In this document: one piece after another, positions 7,947 to 8,732 of the stretch
How the letters are laid out: the number at the start of each line of letters is the position of its first letter
How positions within the stretch are numbered: position 1 is the stretch's first letter
Assembly: GCA_946183755.1 (NCBI GenBank)
Contig: CAMHCZ010000077.1
Coordinates: 1 to 8,732, forward strand
Length of the DNA stretch: 8,732 nucleotides
Direction of reading: 5' to 3'
DNA from: an uncultured bacterium
GTDB taxonomy: Bacteria > Bacteroidota > Bacteroidia > Bacteroidales > Paludibacteraceae
Notes under the pieces: model-generated
The model's database searches: none
What the model saw: the letters and a program-made list of their open reading frames with translations, nothing else
Told to the model about the DNA's origin: nothing
Program-made: the position numbers and the translations under genes

Positions 7947-7978
7947 CAATTATACAAAATGCGTGTTTCATAGTCAAA
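7947..7978 (-). promoter_or_regulatory. Promoter for the SIMPL gene, possibly also the pectin operon
   Basis: Reading the minus strand, TTTG at 7978-7975 is followed after 20 nt by TATAATTG at 7954-7947. This matches the Bacteroidetes -33 TTTG / -7 TAnnTTTG pattern with one mismatch. The same bases also read as TTGACT-N17-TATAAT, a near-perfect sigma-70 layout. The predicted transcript starts near 7940, leaving a leader of about 25 nt before the ATG at 7916. No comparable promoter is visible in the 39-nt gap before GH105. Confidence 0.62.
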
Positions 7979-8032
7979 TGTCTTTTGAATATTTAGGAAA
8001 TAGCGGACGCTCTGTTTGATTATTGTGCAATG

Positions 8033-8066
8033 TTTGCAGATTGTGTTCACATTGTTCATATATTTA
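8033..8066 (+). promoter_or_regulatory. Weak candidate promoter for the FISUMP lipoprotein gene
   Basis: TTTG at 8033-8036 is followed after 22 nt by TATATTTA at 8059-8066, one mismatch from the Bacteroidetes -7 element TAnnTTTG. Transcription would begin near 8072, about 16 nt before the ATG at 8088. The A/T-rich background makes chance matches likely, so this is tentative. The remainder of the 7917-8087 intergenic stretch shows no other clear signal. Confidence 0.35.
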
Positions 8067-8087
8067 CGAATAGAAAATCTAACTATT

Positions 8088-8732
8088 ATGAAGAAAATCT
8101 ATTTTTTAGCGACGTGCTGTCTGGCTATGTGCTTGTCGGCATGTTCAGGTGATAAAGGTTCGGAGAACGGTCATGAATGGGTGGACCTCGGTCTGCCTTC
8201 TGGCACTAAGTGGGCGACAGCCAACGTTGGCGCAACGAAGCCAGAGGAATCTGGCAATTACTACGCCTGGGGCGAGATCACAACAAAGTCAACCTATAAT
8301 TGGAGCACTTATCTTGACGGCAGAATTACGGGATATTCCGACTGCGGCACCGACAAGGACGCTCTCAAAGGCATAACCGACATAGCCGACACGCAGTACG
8401 ACGCCGCCAAAGCCAACTGGGGCGGCAAGTGGCGCATGCCGACTTACGACCAGCAAGACGAGCTAAGAAACGAGTGCTACTGGGTATGGACAGATAGTTA
8501 CAACAACTCAAATGTAAAAGGCTACATCGTCTATAAAGCGAAAAACTCAAGCGACAAGGGTGTAAAAATTACTCCTTCTGCGTCATACACCTTGAGTGAC
8601 GCCCATATTTTTCTGCCTGCTGCCGGCTGGCGCGACTATGGTGACCCCCGCAACGCCGGGTCCGACGGCTTCTATTGGTCTTCGTCGCTGCGTACCGGCG
8701 GTCCGCACCTCGCGTGGGACGTCCTCTTCTAT
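8088..8732 (+). CDS. FISUMP-domain lipoprotein, 3'-truncated by window edge; possible DGR target protein
   Basis: The frame is open from the ATG at 8088 to the last base (215 residues visible, no stop). Residues 1-18 are a lipoprotein signal peptide with lipobox LSAC and lipidated Cys19, so the protein is membrane-anchored and possibly surface-exposed. The mature part follows the 'Fibrobacter succinogenes major paralogous' domain: EWVDLGLPSGTKWATANVGA (30-49), NYYAWGE (57-63), GKWRMPT (113-119), FLPAAGWRD (175-183) and FYWSSS (195-200). Such domains are thought to adopt a C-type-lectin or formylglycine-generating-enzyme-like fold; their ligands are generally unknown. The C-terminal section after residue 181 has an unusual codon and base pattern, described in its own entry. 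The gene is divergent from the SIMPL gene and probably unrelated to the pectin operon. Family assignment is good; the function and the rest of the protein are unseen. Confidence 0.87.
   Translation, partial: MKKIYFLATCCLAMCLSACSGDKGSENGHEWVDLGLPSGTKWATANVGATKPEESGNYYAWGEITTKSTYNWSTYLDGRITGYSDCGTDKDALKGITDIADTQYDAAKANWGGKWRMPTYDQQDELRNECYWVWTDSYNNSNVKGYIVYKAKNSSDKGVKITPSASYTLSDAHIFLPAAGWRDYGDPRNAGSDGFYWSSSLRTGGPHLAWDVLFY
8631..8732 (+). other. Candidate diversity-generating-retroelement variable region (partial)
   Basis: This covers codons 182-215 of the FISUMP lipoprotein. Positions expected to face outward in the lectin-like fold carry codons ending in C or T, as if derived from AAC or AAT: R202 cgt, G204 ggc, G205 ggt, H207 cac, L208 ctc, D211 gac, V212 gtc, L213 ctc and Y215 tat. 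They alternate with scaffold residues on codons that could not come from AAY (L201 ctg, T203 acc, P206 ccg, A209 gcg, W210 tgg). Adenine makes up 11 of 102 bases here, against 37 of 102 over codons 136-169 of the same gene. This is what adenine-directed mutagenesis from an A-rich template would leave. No template repeat or reverse transcriptase is in the window, so the call rests on pattern alone. Confidence 0.45.

Noticed and set aside
7917..7949. Upstream ATG at 7949 as the SIMPL gene start
   Set aside because: It lies inside the predicted -7 element and would add 11 polar residues before the membrane anchor; the ATG at 7916 is better placed.
8149..8550. Short open frames on both strands inside the FISUMP gene
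   Set aside because: They overlap a lipoprotein frame with a signal peptide and family motifs running from 8088 to the window end, and have no support of their own.
1..8630. A DGR template repeat matching the 8631-8732 region elsewhere in the window
   Set aside because: Reading by eye, no A-rich near-copy of that segment appears in the rest of the window. If one exists it should lie beyond base 8732.
1..8732. CRISPR arrays, tRNA or rRNA genes, insertion sequences, phage genes
   Set aside because: I saw no regularly spaced repeats, no tRNA-like or rRNA-like stretch and no transposase or integrase motifs on either strand.

Overview
The window looks like a Bacteroidales chromosome, most likely Prevotella or a close relative. 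The signs are a trpA of Bacteroidetes type, a carbohydrate-degradation operon typical of gut and rumen Bacteroidetes, A/T-rich start regions without clear Shine-Dalgarno motifs, one intergenic promoter matching the Bacteroidetes TTTG / TAnnTTTG pattern, and a lipoprotein of the 'Fibrobacter succinogenes major paralogous' (FISUMP) type. Genus is inferred from protein style alone.

Layout. (1) Bases 1-565 (+) are the 3' part of trpA, the tryptophan synthase alpha chain; its N-terminus lies before the window. (2) Bases 581-613 hold a perfect hairpin with A and T tracts, a two-way terminator between convergent transcription units. (3) Bases 632-7178 (-) carry five tightly packed genes. In transcription order they are a GH105 unsaturated (rhamno)galacturonyl hydrolase, a CE12-type SGNH acetylesterase, a GH43 glycosidase, a GH28 polygalacturonase-type hydrolase and a DUF4861 protein. 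Junctions are 12 nt, a 4-nt ATGA overlap, a 1-nt TAATG overlap and 3 nt, so they are almost certainly co-transcribed and translationally coupled. (4) Bases 7218-7916 (-) encode a membrane-anchored SIMPL-domain protein, 39 nt upstream of the GH105 gene, with a good promoter at 7947-7978 that may serve the whole set. (5) Bases 8088-8732 (+) are the 5' part of a divergently transcribed lipoprotein gene that runs off the window.

How the genes work together. The five enzymes form a periplasmic finishing set for pectin, most likely acetylated rhamnogalacturonan I or decorated galacturonan. CE12 removes acetyl groups, GH28 cuts galacturonic-acid linkages, GH43 removes arabinose, xylose or galactose decorations, and GH105 removes the unsaturated uronic acid left by a pectin or RG lyase. 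DUF4861 has no assigned function but recurs in such loci. No SusC/SusD pair, sensor or polysaccharide lyase lies in the window, so this is part of a larger or dispersed utilization system.

Most interesting observation. The last 102 bases, in the C-terminal lectin-like end of the FISUMP lipoprotein, have the codon pattern expected of a diversity-generating retroelement (DGR) variable region. Fixed scaffold codons alternate with codons of NNY form, and adenine is depleted to 11 of 102 bases, against 37 of 102 in an upstream stretch of the same gene. The deciding parts (end of the variable region, template repeat, reverse transcriptase) would lie beyond base 8732, so this is a hypothesis.
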